Shown here one piece after another: positions 53,277 to 62,093 of a stretch of 64,000 nt of DNA. Position numbers and translations under genes: made by a program. Location: assembly GCA_020637795.1 (NCBI GenBank), contig JACKJT010000002.1:558001-622000 (forward strand), read 5' to 3'. This DNA is from Hoeflea sp. GTDB lineage: Bacteria; Pseudomonadota; Alphaproteobacteria; Rhizobiales; Rhizobiaceae. How positions within the stretch are numbered: the first letter of the stretch is position 1; every line of letters begins with the position of its first letter. The notes under the pieces were generated by a model. It did not search any database, was not told where the DNA came from, and was given only the letters and a program-made list of their open reading frames with translations.

Positions 53277-55498
53277 GTGAAACCACGATGATCCGCTCCC
53301 TGCACAGATGGCCAGGCCTCGTCGCCGCCACGCTTCTTCTTGTTCTCAGCCTGTCGGGCGCAGTCCTGTCGGTCTTTCCGGCACTCGAGACCGTGACGGC
53401 ACCTGCACAGACGGAGGCCGGGCTCACGGTCGCTGACCTGACGGCGCGGGTCCTGGCCACCCATCCCGGTGTCGAGCAGATCAAGCGCGCGCCATCGGGG
53501 CGGATCACCGCCTACTGGTTTGACAACGGCACGCCGGGCGCTGCCGTTGTCGACCCGGCGACCGGCCTCGATGCCGGTTCTGCCGACGCATCGGCCGTTG
53601 AACGCTGGATGAAGAACCTGCACCGGTCGCTCTTTCTCGATGACACTGGACGGATCGTTGCGGCCATCGGCGCGGGCGCCATGCTTGTCCTTGCTCTTTC
53701 GGGAACGGCACTCGTTGTCCGGCGCACCGGCGGCTGGCACCGGATATTTAGCCCCCTGAAAGGCCCCCTGTCGGGCCGTCTGCATGCGGAGATCGCCCGT
53801 CTTTCCGTCGCCGGTCTGTTGCTGTCTTCGGTGACCGCCCTGTGGATGACGGCATCGACATTCGGCTATCTGCCGGAAGGCAATGTGGCACCGCCTGTTC
53901 CAGATACGGTCAGTGGTGTGAGCGGTTTTGCGGTCACGGACATTCAGGCCCTGCGCACCACGCCGCTGTCGGCGCTGCGGGGGCTGACTTTCCCCTATCC
54001 GGACGATCCGACCGACGTCTTCACGCTGAAAACCGATGCGGGACAGGGTTATATCGACCAGGGAACCGGCGCACTGCTGGCCTGGACCGAGCCCGGCGTG
54101 TGGGACCGGATATCGGAAACCATCTACATGCTGCACACCGGCCAGGGTGCTGCGACACTCGGCCTTCTGCTCGGGCTGATGGCGCTCGGGGTTCCGCTGA
54201 TGGCGGTAACCGGTGTCATCGTCTGGGTGGCCGGACGCCGCGCCCGGCCGAGGCTGCGCGGCAACGCCGCGGCCGGCCAGGCTGACACGGTGCTGCTCGT
54301 GGGCAGCGAGGGCGGCAATGTCTGGGGTTTTGCCGCAACACTGCATGCAGCCCTGACGGCCGCAGGTCAAAAGGTCCACGCGGCGCCCATGTCGGCCTTC
54401 GCGCCCGATCGCTACACGCAGGCTGCCCGCATCATCGTCCTCGCCTCGACCTACGGCGATGGCGTGGCGCCGGCCTCGGGGAAGGGGTTTGTCGACCGCC
54501 TCGCCGCCCTGCCCGCGCCTCCTGCCATGCCGCTCGCGATCCTCGGGTTTGGCGACCGCAGTTTTCCTGATTTCTGTGGTTACGCAAGGCAAGTGGCGCG
54601 CGCTGCCGATGCAAAGGGCTGGACCACGTTGATGCCGATGGACACGGTCAACCGCCAGTCGCCGCAGGATTTCGCCCGCTGGGGCCGTTTGCTCGGTGCG
54701 GCATTGAACATGCCTCTGGAACTCGATCATCAGCCGGTGGCGCCGAGGACCTCCGCTCTCACGCTGATCTCGCGCCGCGACCATGGCGCCGAGGTTCAGG
54801 CGCCGACGGCAATCCTGCGCTTTGCCGTTCCGCATGTGCCCGTCTGGCGGCGACTGACCGGGCTTGGCGTCTCCCGCTTCATGGCAGGCGACCTGCTCGG
54901 GGTGGTGCCTGCAGGATCATCCGTTCCAAGGTTCTATTCGCTGGCTTCGGGCGCCAGCGACGGCTTTGTGGAAATCTGCGTCCGCAAGCATCCCGGCGGC
55001 CTGTGTTCCGGGCAACTTCTCTCGCTGGAGCCGGGAGAATCCATTCAGGCCTTCATCCGCCCCAATCCGGGTTTCCGGCCGGTTCGAGGCAAGAAGCCCG
55101 TCATCCTGATCGGCGCAGGCACCGGCATCGGTCCGCTGGCCGGCTTCGCACGGGCGAACACGCGGCACCAGCCGATGCATCTGTGGTTTGGCGCCCGCCA
55201 CCCCGACAGTGATCTTCTCTATCGCCCCGAGCTCATCGACTGGCACACCGAAGGAAGGCTGACCTCGGTTGCCGCAGCCTTCTCGCGGACGGAAGCGCGC
55301 ACCTATGTCCAGGACATCCTGCGCCGCGACCGGGCCAGGGTTGCACGCCTGATCGCCAATGGCGCGCAGGTTCTGGTCTGCGGCGGCCGCGAGATGGCCG
55401 CAGGCGTTGCCGAGGCGATGACGGACATCCTGGCTCCGCAGGGCCTGACCCCTGCCAAGCTGAAGGCGGAGGGACGATATGCCGAAGACGTTTACTGA
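53273..55498 (+). CDS. PepSY-TM / flavodoxin / FAD-NADPH reductase fusion
   Basis: The 741-residue membrane reductase has an N-terminal PepSY-associated membrane region with four helices (about residues 14-35, 125-146, 167-190, 295-322). A flavodoxin-like domain follows (DTVLLVGSEGGNVWGFA onward, about 335-475), then a CysJ-like FAD/NADPH module with RFYSLASGASDGFVEICV (FAD) and GAGTGIGPLAGF (nucleotide), ending RYAEDVY. It probably moves electrons from cytosolic NADPH through FAD and FMN across the membrane to the DUF2271 protein. The GTG at 53273 overlaps the previous stop; an ATG at 53288 is an alternative. apbE overlaps its 3' end by 20 bases. Confidence 0.86.
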   Translation: MSETTMIRSLHRWPGLVAATLLLVLSLSGAVLSVFPALETVTAPAQTEAGLTVADLTARVLATHPGVEQIKRAPSGRITAYWFDNGTPGAAVVDPATGLDAGSADASAVERWMKNLHRSLFLDDTGRIVAAIGAGAMLVLALSGTALVVRRTGGWHRIFSPLKGPLSGRLHAEIARLSVAGLLLSSVTALWMTASTFGYLPEGNVAPPVPDTVSGVSGFAVTDIQALRTTPLSALRGLTFPYPDDPTDVFTLKTDAGQGYIDQGTGALLAWTEPGVWDRISETIYMLHTGQGAATLGLLLGLMALGVPLMAVTGVIVWVAGRRARPRLRGNAAAGQADTVLLVGSEGGNVWGFAATLHAALTAAGQKVHAAPMSAFAPDRYTQAARIIVLASTYGDGVAPASGKGFVDRLAALPAPPAMPLAILGFGDRSFPDFCGYARQVARAADAKGWTTLMPMDTVNRQSPQDFARWGRLLGAALNMPLELDHQPVAPRTSALTLISRRDHGAEVQAPTAILRFAVPHVPVWRRLTGLGVSRFMAGDLLGVVPAGSSVPRFYSLASGASDGFVEICVRKHPGGLCSGQLLSLEPGESIQAFIRPNPGFRPVRGKKPVILIGAGTGIGPLAGFARANTRHQPMHLWFGARHPDSDLLYRPELIDWHTEGRLTSVAAAFSRTEARTYVQDILRRDRARVARLIANGAQVLVCGGREMAAGVAEAMTDILAPQGLTPAKLKAEGRYAEDVY

Positions 55499-56444
55499 TC
55501 TCACGCGCCACGCGCTCAATGGCGAGACCATGGGCACGCGCTGGTCCGCGCTGTTTCACAAGCCCGCCGAATTCGACGTGGCCCCGGTTGCCGCTGCGAT
55601 GGCGGCGGCGGTGAACGAGGTCGACCGGCAGATGTCCACCTGGAAGCCGGACAGCGATCTGATGCGCCTCAATGCCGCGCCGCCCGGTATCTGGGTCGAG
55701 TGCCCCGAACATCTGATGATCGTGCTGGAGACCGCTATTTCGATTGGCCGGGCTTCCGGCGGAGCCTTTGACATTGGCGTCGGCGATGTGGTGTCGGCCT
55801 GGGGCTTTGGCCCTGCAAAAGCGGATCCGGCCCGTATTCAGGCCGCCCTGTCTGAACCCAGACATCCGGCGCATGATATTCTGGAGCTTGACCTGTCCGG
55901 ACGGCGTGTGCGCAAGACCGCTCCGGTCACTCTGGACCTGTCAGGCATTGCCAAGGGGTACGGCGTCGACCGCCTGACCGATGTCGCGAGGCGATTTCAG
56001 ATCTCCGACGCGCTTTTGTCCATCGATGGAGAGTTGCGGGGGATCGGCCTCCAGCCCGATGGCTCGCCCTGGTCGATCGCGATCGAGGACCCGGATCATT
56101 CGACACGCAAGGCAATAGCGATTGTCACCCTGGAGGATGCCGCCGTCGCCACCTCGGGTGATTACCGGCACTGGATTGACGTCGGCCCGAAGCGATTGTC
56201 CCACACCATGGATCCTTCCCGCGGCGGACCGCTGGCCCGGTCGCCTGCTTCGGTCACGGTCATTGCCGAGACCTGCATGGCCGCCGATGCCTGGGCAACG
56301 GTGCTGATGGTCAAGGGCAGCAGTGAAGGCGTCGAACTGGCACGTCGGATGCGGTTGAATGCCCTGTTCGTCGAGCGCGACGGTGATGGTCTGCGTCAAA
56401 CACCGGTCGGACCATTCTTCGAGGCGGTGGATCGCCAGAGCTGA
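55479..56444 (+). CDS. apbE: FAD:protein FMN transferase ApbE
   Basis: ApbE transfers FMN from FAD onto Ser/Thr of target proteins. The 321-residue product has the family blocks MGTRWSALF, FDIGVGDVVSAWGFGP, LDLSGIAKGYGVDRL, HTMDPSRGGP and ETCMAADAWATVLMV (metal-binding Asp and Thr). It has no visible signal peptide or lipobox and no upstream in-frame start, so a cytoplasmic enzyme is predicted, although its presumed DUF2271 substrate is exported. GGAGG precedes the ATG at 55479. Last gene of the box-3 operon. Confidence 0.92.
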   Translation: MPKTFTDLTRHALNGETMGTRWSALFHKPAEFDVAPVAAAMAAAVNEVDRQMSTWKPDSDLMRLNAAPPGIWVECPEHLMIVLETAISIGRASGGAFDIGVGDVVSAWGFGPAKADPARIQAALSEPRHPAHDILELDLSGRRVRKTAPVTLDLSGIAKGYGVDRLTDVARRFQISDALLSIDGELRGIGLQPDGSPWSIAIEDPDHSTRKAIAIVTLEDAAVATSGDYRHWIDVGPKRLSHTMDPSRGGPLARSPASVTVIAETCMAADAWATVLMVKGSSEGVELARRMRLNALFVERDGDGLRQTPVGPFFEAVDRQS

Positions 56445-56762
56445 TTCAGGTCCGGCATCGACTGGAGCCGCGCCGGAACAGGCGCCGCATGCTGCAAAAG
56501 AGAGCGCAAGGGATCGCCTTATATTTAGGCACATCGCCCACTAAGTGGACGGCCTCCACCTGGCCCGGTTCGGAAACCACGGCTTTCACGGCCTCCAGAC
56601 ACGCGACTTCTCGTGGGCCGTAAGCAGAATCTCGAATGGAGCAGACCTGCGGCTCGGTGGCATGAAACTTGCCACTGGATCCAAAGGCGTGCCGCGTGCA
56701 CTCGTCCTGCAGCGACGCCGCGGCAATTGAGAATTGACGCCAATCCGAAACCAGGAGTTCCC
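56445..56762. other. Intergenic region between apbE and the ABC importer
   Basis: This 318-base gap has no recognisable gene on either strand, no strong terminator and no thiamine-type riboswitch motif that I can see. It should hold the promoter of the importer operon. Confidence 0.4.
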
Positions 56763-57770
56763 ATGATCCGAACCGCACTCGCTACAGCCGCCGCTGTTCT
56801 CACCCTTGCCACCTCCGTGGCCGCCCAGACCGCGATGCCCTTCGCGCTGGACTGGAAATTCGAAGGGCCGGCAGCGCCCTATTTCGTAGCCGTCGACAAG
56901 GGCTATTTCGACGCCGAGGGCCTCTCCGTCGAGGTGTCGGAAGGCGCAGGCTCGCTCGACGCGATCCCGAAGGTCGCCACCGGCGCATTCCCCGTCGGTT
57001 TCGCCGACATCAACAGCCTGATGAAATTCCTCGACCAGAACCAGGGCGCGCCGGTGACCGCGGTCATGATGGTCTACGACAAGCCGCCCTTCTCCGTCGT
57101 CGGCCGCAAGTCGCTCGGCGTCGAGGCTCCGGCCGACCTCGCCGGCAAGGTGCTCGGCGCACCTCCGCCGGATGGCGCCTGGGCGCAGTTCCCGATTTTC
57201 GCCGCCGAAAACGGCCTCGACATGGCCTCGATCACGGTTGAACCGGTCGGCTTTCCGACACGCGAACCGATGCTGGCCGAAGGCAAGGTCGCGGCCGTCA
57301 CCGGTTTTTCCTTCTCCTCGACGCTGAACCTGATCCGTCTCGGCGTGCCGGAAGATGACCTCAGCGTCATCCTGATGGCCGATCATGGCGTGGCGCTCTA
57401 CGGCAATGCGGTCATCGTCAACACCGATTTCGCCACCGCCAACCCGGAAGCCGTGACCGGCTTCATCCGCGCGGTCGCCAAGGGCTGGCAGGACTCGATC
57501 GCCGATCCCGACATGGCGATCGAAGCCCTGATCAAGCGCAACCCGGCCGCCGACCCGGCGCTCGAGAAGCGCCGCCTGCAAATGGCGATTGATGCCAACG
57601 TGCTCACCGACTGGGTCAAGGCCAACGGTTTCGGCGGCATTGACCCCGACCGGATGGCCAAGGCCATCGAGCAGACCAAATCCGTCTACGAGTTCGTCAA
57701 CGCTCCCGACGCGGCGCTGTATTTCACCCCGAAATACCTGCCGGCCGATGGCAGCCTGGCGCTGAAGTGA
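56763..57770 (+). CDS. ABC transporter substrate-binding protein, NMT1/THI5-like
   Basis: The 335-residue periplasmic protein starts with a signal peptide (MIRTALATAAAVLTLATSVAAQ). A bilobal NMT1/SsuA-like domain follows: FALDWKFEGPAAPYFVAVDKGYFDAEGL, then GAGSLDAIPKVATGAFPVGFADIN and LAGKVLGAPPPDG. Such proteins bind thiamine precursors, taurine, nitrate, sulfonates or related small anions; the ligand cannot be told here. The ATG at 56763 has AGGAG five bases upstream. A GC-rich hairpin follows the stop. Confidence 0.88.
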   Translation: MIRTALATAAAVLTLATSVAAQTAMPFALDWKFEGPAAPYFVAVDKGYFDAEGLSVEVSEGAGSLDAIPKVATGAFPVGFADINSLMKFLDQNQGAPVTAVMMVYDKPPFSVVGRKSLGVEAPADLAGKVLGAPPPDGAWAQFPIFAAENGLDMASITVEPVGFPTREPMLAEGKVAAVTGFSFSSTLNLIRLGVPEDDLSVILMADHGVALYGNAVIVNTDFATANPEAVTGFIRAVAKGWQDSIADPDMAIEALIKRNPAADPALEKRRLQMAIDANVLTDWVKANGFGGIDPDRMAKAIEQTKSVYEFVNAPDAALYFTPKYLPADGSLALK

Positions 57771-57787
57771 TACGACAGACCGATACC

Positions 57788-57814
57788 GGCGCCCCCGACG
57801 ACACCGGGGGCGCC
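57788..57814 (+). other. GC-rich hairpin between binding-protein and ATPase genes
   Basis: GGCGCCCCCG and CGGGGGCGCC form a ten-base perfect stem with a seven-base loop, followed by GTTTCC rather than a T run. It probably stabilises the upstream message or attenuates transcription, giving excess binding protein. Confidence 0.6.
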
Positions 57815-57850
57815 GTTTCCTTGGCACAGGCTTGAAGGCTGATATCCCGC

Positions 57851-58639
57851 ATGACCAATCTCATCGAGATCAAGGGCGTGACCCACGCCTACCGCACCAA
57901 GGCTGGCCCCTTGCCGGTGCTCGACAATCTCAATGTCCTTGTCCCTGAAGGCGAGTTCTGCGCCGTCGTCGGACCCTCCGGCTGCGGCAAATCCACCCTC
58001 ACCCGCCTGATTGCCGGGCTGATGAAGCCCGACCAGGGCGAAGTCTGGCTGCACGGCGAGCGGGTGACCTCGCCGCGCAAGACCGTCGGCATGGCGTTCC
58101 AGAACCCGGTGCTGCTCGAATGGCGCACGATCATCGACAATGTCATCCTGCCGCTTGAGATCGTCGCCCCGCGGATGCCGCAGCGCGATCGCCAGGACCG
58201 CGCCATGCATCTTCTGGAAATGGTCGGCCTCAAGGGATTCGAAAACAAGCGACCATCCGAGCTGTCGGGCGGAATGCGCCAGCGCGCCTCGCTCTGCCGC
58301 TCGATCGTCCACAAGCCCGACGTGCTGATCATGGACGAGCCTTTCGGCGCACTCGATGCCTTTACCCGCGAGGACCTGTGGCAGACCATGCGCGATCTGC
58401 GCGCGGCCGAACCCTTTACCTGCGTTCTCATCACCCATGACCTGCGCGAGTCCGTCTTCCTCGGCGACCAGGTGATCGTGCTTTCGGGCCGGCCCGCGCG
58501 CACCCAGCACGTGCTCGACGTCGACCTGCCGGCCGACCGCACCATCGAAAGTCTTTACACCCCCGAAGCGACGGACATGCTGCACCTGCTGCGCGACCAG
58601 ATCCGCTTGGCCCAGGGCCGCGACGGAGGCGCGCACTGA
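57851..58639 (+). CDS. ABC transporter ATPase (SsuB/TauB-like)
   Basis: The 262-residue ATPase has Walker A GPSGCGKST, signature LSGGMRQRASLCRSI, Walker B VLIMDEPFGALDAFTRED and the H loop CVLITHDLRESVFLGDQ, typical of the nitrate/taurine/sulfonate import class. Its stop overlaps the permease start (TGATG), so translation is coupled. Confidence 0.9.
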   Translation: MTNLIEIKGVTHAYRTKAGPLPVLDNLNVLVPEGEFCAVVGPSGCGKSTLTRLIAGLMKPDQGEVWLHGERVTSPRKTVGMAFQNPVLLEWRTIIDNVILPLEIVAPRMPQRDRQDRAMHLLEMVGLKGFENKRPSELSGGMRQRASLCRSIVHKPDVLIMDEPFGALDAFTREDLWQTMRDLRAAEPFTCVLITHDLRESVFLGDQVIVLSGRPARTQHVLDVDLPADRTIESLYTPEATDMLHLLRDQIRLAQGRDGGAH

Positions 58640-59403
58640 TGGAAACGCTCAAGAAAATAGCCGTCCCGGGGCTTGCGATCATCGCCTTCCTCGGCCTGTG
58701 GGAACTGATCGTCTGGGTCAACGACTGGCCGAATTACAAGATGGCCTCGCCATCCGACCTGCCGCCGGCGTTTTCGCGCTACAGCGGCCTGTTTATCGAG
58801 ATGGGCTGGCAGACCCTTTGGCGCACCGTTGCCGGGCTGGGACTGGCCGTCATCGTCGGCACGTTGCTGGGCATGGCGATGGGGTTTTCGAAGATCGCCC
58901 GCGATGCGGTCTATCCGCTGCTGGTCGGCTTCAACGCCATCCCCAAGGCCACGCTGGTGCCGGTGATCGCGCTGATCTTCATCGGCCAGCATGATTTCAA
59001 CACCGTGCTGATGGCCTTCCTGATCTCGTTCTTTCCGATTGCCGTGTCGGTGGGCATCGGCCTGTCGACGCTGGAGCCGGAATACCGTGACATCCTGCGC
59101 AGCCTTGGCGCCTCGAAGATCACCATCTTCCGCAAGATCGCCCTGCCCAAGACCCTGCCCGAGTTTTTCGGCGCGCTGAAGGTCTCGGTGACGCTCGCCT
59201 TCATCGGCACCAACCTGGTCGAGATCGTCTCGCCGCATGGCCGGGGGCTCGGCGCCCTGTTCAAGTCGGGCGAAACCAATGGCGATTATCCGCTGATGTT
59301 CGCTGTGCTGATTGCGCTCGCGGCTCTGGGCATCGTGCTCTATTACGCCGTCGTCGCCCTTGAGCGGATCTTCGCCGGCTGGGCCGAGCGCCCGCAAAGC
59401 TAG
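58639..59403 (+). CDS. ABC transporter permease (SsuC/TauC-like)
   Basis: The 254-residue inner-membrane permease has six predicted helices and the BPD-type EAA loop YRDILRSLGASKITIFRKIALPKTLPEFFGALK, the contact with the ATPase (given as the SLGASK core and following helix). Forms a complete importer with the two upstream genes. No further gene of this operon follows; anmK is convergent 11 bases later. Confidence 0.9.
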   Translation: METLKKIAVPGLAIIAFLGLWELIVWVNDWPNYKMASPSDLPPAFSRYSGLFIEMGWQTLWRTVAGLGLAVIVGTLLGMAMGFSKIARDAVYPLLVGFNAIPKATLVPVIALIFIGQHDFNTVLMAFLISFFPIAVSVGIGLSTLEPEYRDILRSLGASKITIFRKIALPKTLPEFFGALKVSVTLAFIGTNLVEIVSPHGRGLGALFKSGETNGDYPLMFAVLIALAALGIVLYYAVVALERIFAGWAERPQS

Positions 59404-59414
59404 ATCCGGTTCCG

Positions 59415-60575
59415 TTACGGCTGGTCCGCTGCCTTGCCCCGCGCCAGCACCCCGCCGGTGGCCGGTTCGCGGACGCCGGTTGTGCCGGGATAGGTGATCG
59501 GCAGTCCGGCAAGCGAGCGGACCGCGAGCCAGGCCCAGGCCTCGGCTTCCATCGAATCGCCGTTGAGGCCCGCCTCTTCGGCGACGATGACCTGGCCGGT
59601 GTGGCGCGTGGCGACCGTCAGATCCTCGACGATCAGCCGGTTGTGGCGGCCGCCGCCAGTCAGGATCCAGAGTTTCGGCTTTTGAGGCAGATGCGCCTGC
59701 GCCTTGGCGATCGCCGCCGCGGTCACGAAGGCAAGCGTGCGCGCGCCGTCCTCCAGCCCGGCCTCGCTGTCGTCCGGCAGTTGAAAATCGTTGCGGTCGA
59801 GCGAGATCCGCTCCTTTACCGTGAAGAACGGCGACGACAGGTAGCGGTTGGCAAGCCCGGAAAGCACCCGCCCCTCCGAGGCAATGGCGCCGCCCGCATC
59901 GTAGGGAATGCCCGCATGCCGCGTCACCCACCGGTCAATCAGGGTATTGCCCGGGCCGCTGTCGAAGGCGCGCAGATCGCCATCCGGCCCGACATAGGTG
60001 ATGTTGGAGATACCGCCGATATTGACGAACACGACCGGCGTCTCGCCGGCCCATTCCTCCGGCAGGCCGACAGCCAGCGCCCGGTGATAGGCGGGAACCA
60101 GCGGGGCACCCTGCCCGCCGAGCGTCATGTCGCGGGCGCGAAGATCGTAGACCACGTCAATGCCGAGCCGGTCGGCCAGCCGCGCGCCGTCGCCCAGTTG
60201 CACCGTCAGCGCTTTCAACGGGCGATGCAGCACGGTCTGGCCGTGGAACCCGACAACGTCGATGTCGCTTGCCGAAAGCCCCTCACGCGCCAGGAAGGCC
60301 TCGACCGCCGCCGCATGCCGGTCCGTCAGCTCCGCCTCGAGTTCGGACAGGTCGCCCGGGCGGTCGGTCCGCGCCTCGATCGCTTTCGCCGTCTCCAGCG
60401 CCGCCTCCAGCCGCTTGCGGAACCGGGCGTCGTAGGGCGTGAAGGATGACGCCCCGCGTTTGACCAGGCCGTCGCCATCGGTCTCCAGCATGGCCAGGTC
60501 GATGCCGTCCATCGAGGTGCCGCTCATCAGTCCGATTGCCCGCATCACCGCGCCATGCTCTGTCATTTCGTCCAT
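59415..60575 (-). CDS. anmK: Anhydro-N-acetylmuramic acid kinase
   Basis: AnmK hydrolyses and phosphorylates anhydroMurNAc from recycled peptidoglycan to MurNAc-6-phosphate. The 386-residue product has the ATP motif GLMSGTSMDGIDLA, GFHGQTVLHRP, FVNIGGISNITY, FDSGPGNTLIDRW and WILTGGGRHN. Starts at 60575 or 60566 are both possible. It is divergent from tyrS; the 198-base gap holds both promoters. Confidence 0.94.
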   Translation of the reverse strand: MDEMTEHGAVMRAIGLMSGTSMDGIDLAMLETDGDGLVKRGASSFTPYDARFRKRLEAALETAKAIEARTDRPGDLSELEAELTDRHAAAVEAFLAREGLSASDIDVVGFHGQTVLHRPLKALTVQLGDGARLADRLGIDVVYDLRARDMTLGGQGAPLVPAYHRALAVGLPEEWAGETPVVFVNIGGISNITYVGPDGDLRAFDSGPGNTLIDRWVTRHAGIPYDAGGAIASEGRVLSGLANRYLSSPFFTVKERISLDRNDFQLPDDSEAGLEDGARTLAFVTAAAIAKAQAHLPQKPKLWILTGGGRHNRLIVEDLTVATRHTGQVIVAEEAGLNGDSMEAEAWAWLAVRSLAGLPITYPGTTGVREPATGGVLARGKAADQP

Positions 60576-60773
60576 TCCATGCTTGCTGTCAGCCTGCCCG
60601 CCTGCGCCCGGGAGCGGTTAAAGACCGGGCCGTCCGTTTGCCTCTCGCCGCCCGTCTTGCCCGGCTTGTGTTGAATGCGCGGCGCGTGAGTGTTAAAGGC
60701 CCGCCGGGCGCCGGTGTTTCTTCCGCGCCCGTTTTGTTTCCAAGACTTCCGTCATAGCTGCAAGGACAGTGTC

Positions 60774-62027
60774 ATGTCAGCCTACAAATCCGATTTCCTC
60801 AACATCCTCAACGAGCGCGGTTTCATTCACCAGTGCTCCGACTTCGAAGGCCTCGACGCCCTCGCGGCCAAGGGAGAGCTTGTGGGCTATATCGGCTATG
60901 ACTGCACCGCCCGCTCGCTGCACATCGGCAATTATCTGACCATGATGATGCTCTATTGGCTGCAGCAAAGCGGCAACAAGCCGATCACCCTGATGGGTGG
61001 CGGCACCACCATGGTCGGCGATCCGTCCGGCAAGGACGAGTCCCGTCCTATGCGCACGGTCGAGGAAATCGAGGCCAACAAGGCCTCGATCAAGACCGTC
61101 TTCTCCCGCGTGCTTGAATTCGGTGACGGCGCCCACGACGCCATCATGGTCGACAATGCCGACTGGCTGCTGAAGCTCGGCTACATCGACATGCTGCGCG
61201 ATGTTGGCCGGCATTTCTCGGTCAACCGCATGCTGTCGATGGATTCGGTGCGCCTGAGGCTCGAGCGCGAGCAGGAAATGAGCTTCATCGAGTTCAACTA
61301 CATGGTCTGCCAGTCCTACGATTACGTCGAGCTCGCCCGCCGCTACGGCTGCAATCTGCAGATGGGCGGCTCCGACCAGTGGGGCAACATCATCAATGGC
61401 GTCGAACTCGGCCGCCGCATGGGCACGCACCAGCTCTACGCGCTGACCACGCCGCTGTTGACCACAGCGTCGGGCGAGAAGATGGGCAAGACCGCCAATG
61501 GCGCCGTCTGGCTCAACGCCGACATGTTCAGTCCGTGGGATTTCTGGCAGTACTGGCGCAATTCCGAGGACGCCGATGTCGGCCGCTTCCTCAGGCGCTT
61601 CACCATCCTGCCGATGGACGAGATCCGCCGCCTCGAAGCCCTCCAGGGCGCCGAGATCAACGAGGCCAAGAAGGTGCTCGCCAACGAGGCGACCGCGCTG
61701 CTGCATGGCCGCGCAGCGGCCGAAGAAGCCGCCGAAACCGCCCGCAAGACCTTCGAGGAAGGCGCCATCTCGGACAACCTGCCGACAATCACGGTGAGTG
61801 GCTCTGAGCTCGATGCCGGGATCGGCCTTCTGGCGCTCTTCGTCCGCGCCGGTCTCGCCGGTTCGAACGGCGAAGCCCGCCGCCACGTCCAGGGCGGCGC
61901 CATCAGGGTCAACGACGTGTCGATCACCGACGACAAGACCATGATCGATGCCGGCTATCTCAATGATGAGGGCGTGATCAAACTGTCGCTTGGCAAGAAG
62001 AAGCACGTGCTGGTCCGGCCGCAGTAA
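60774..62027 (+). CDS. tyrS: Tyrosyl-tRNA synthetase
   Basis: The class I synthetase charges tRNA-Tyr; 417 residues. The HIGH-type motif HIGN is at 50-53, followed by GGGTTMVGDPSGK, QMGGSDQWGNI (tyrosine and AMP pocket), and the KMSKS-type GEKMGKT. The C-terminal S4 domain (LFVRAGLAGSNGEARRHVQGGAIRVND) binds tRNA. The ATG at 60774 has AAGGA upstream. A strong terminator follows. Confidence 0.96.
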   Translation: MSAYKSDFLNILNERGFIHQCSDFEGLDALAAKGELVGYIGYDCTARSLHIGNYLTMMMLYWLQQSGNKPITLMGGGTTMVGDPSGKDESRPMRTVEEIEANKASIKTVFSRVLEFGDGAHDAIMVDNADWLLKLGYIDMLRDVGRHFSVNRMLSMDSVRLRLEREQEMSFIEFNYMVCQSYDYVELARRYGCNLQMGGSDQWGNIINGVELGRRMGTHQLYALTTPLLTTASGEKMGKTANGAVWLNADMFSPWDFWQYWRNSEDADVGRFLRRFTILPMDEIRRLEALQGAEINEAKKVLANEATALLHGRAAAEEAAETARKTFEEGAISDNLPTITVSGSELDAGIGLLALFVRAGLAGSNGEARRHVQGGAIRVNDVSITDDKTMIDAGYLNDEGVIKLSLGKKKHVLVRPQ

Positions 62028-62055
62028 CCCGCAGCCACCGGACCTCGCCCATCAG

Positions 62056-62093
62056 GACCGCCGCGATCCCCGTGATCCGGCGGTCTTTTCTTT
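62056..62093 (+). terminator. Rho-independent terminator after tyrS
   Basis: GACCGCCG and CGGCGGTC form an eight-base perfect stem, followed by TTTTCTTT. It sits between tyrS and the convergent AsmA-type gene and may serve both. Confidence 0.85.

Noticed and set aside
56445..56762. Thiamine-pyrophosphate riboswitch ahead of the NMT1/THI5-like importer
   Set aside because: I searched by eye for the conserved CTGAGA and related core motifs and did not find them.
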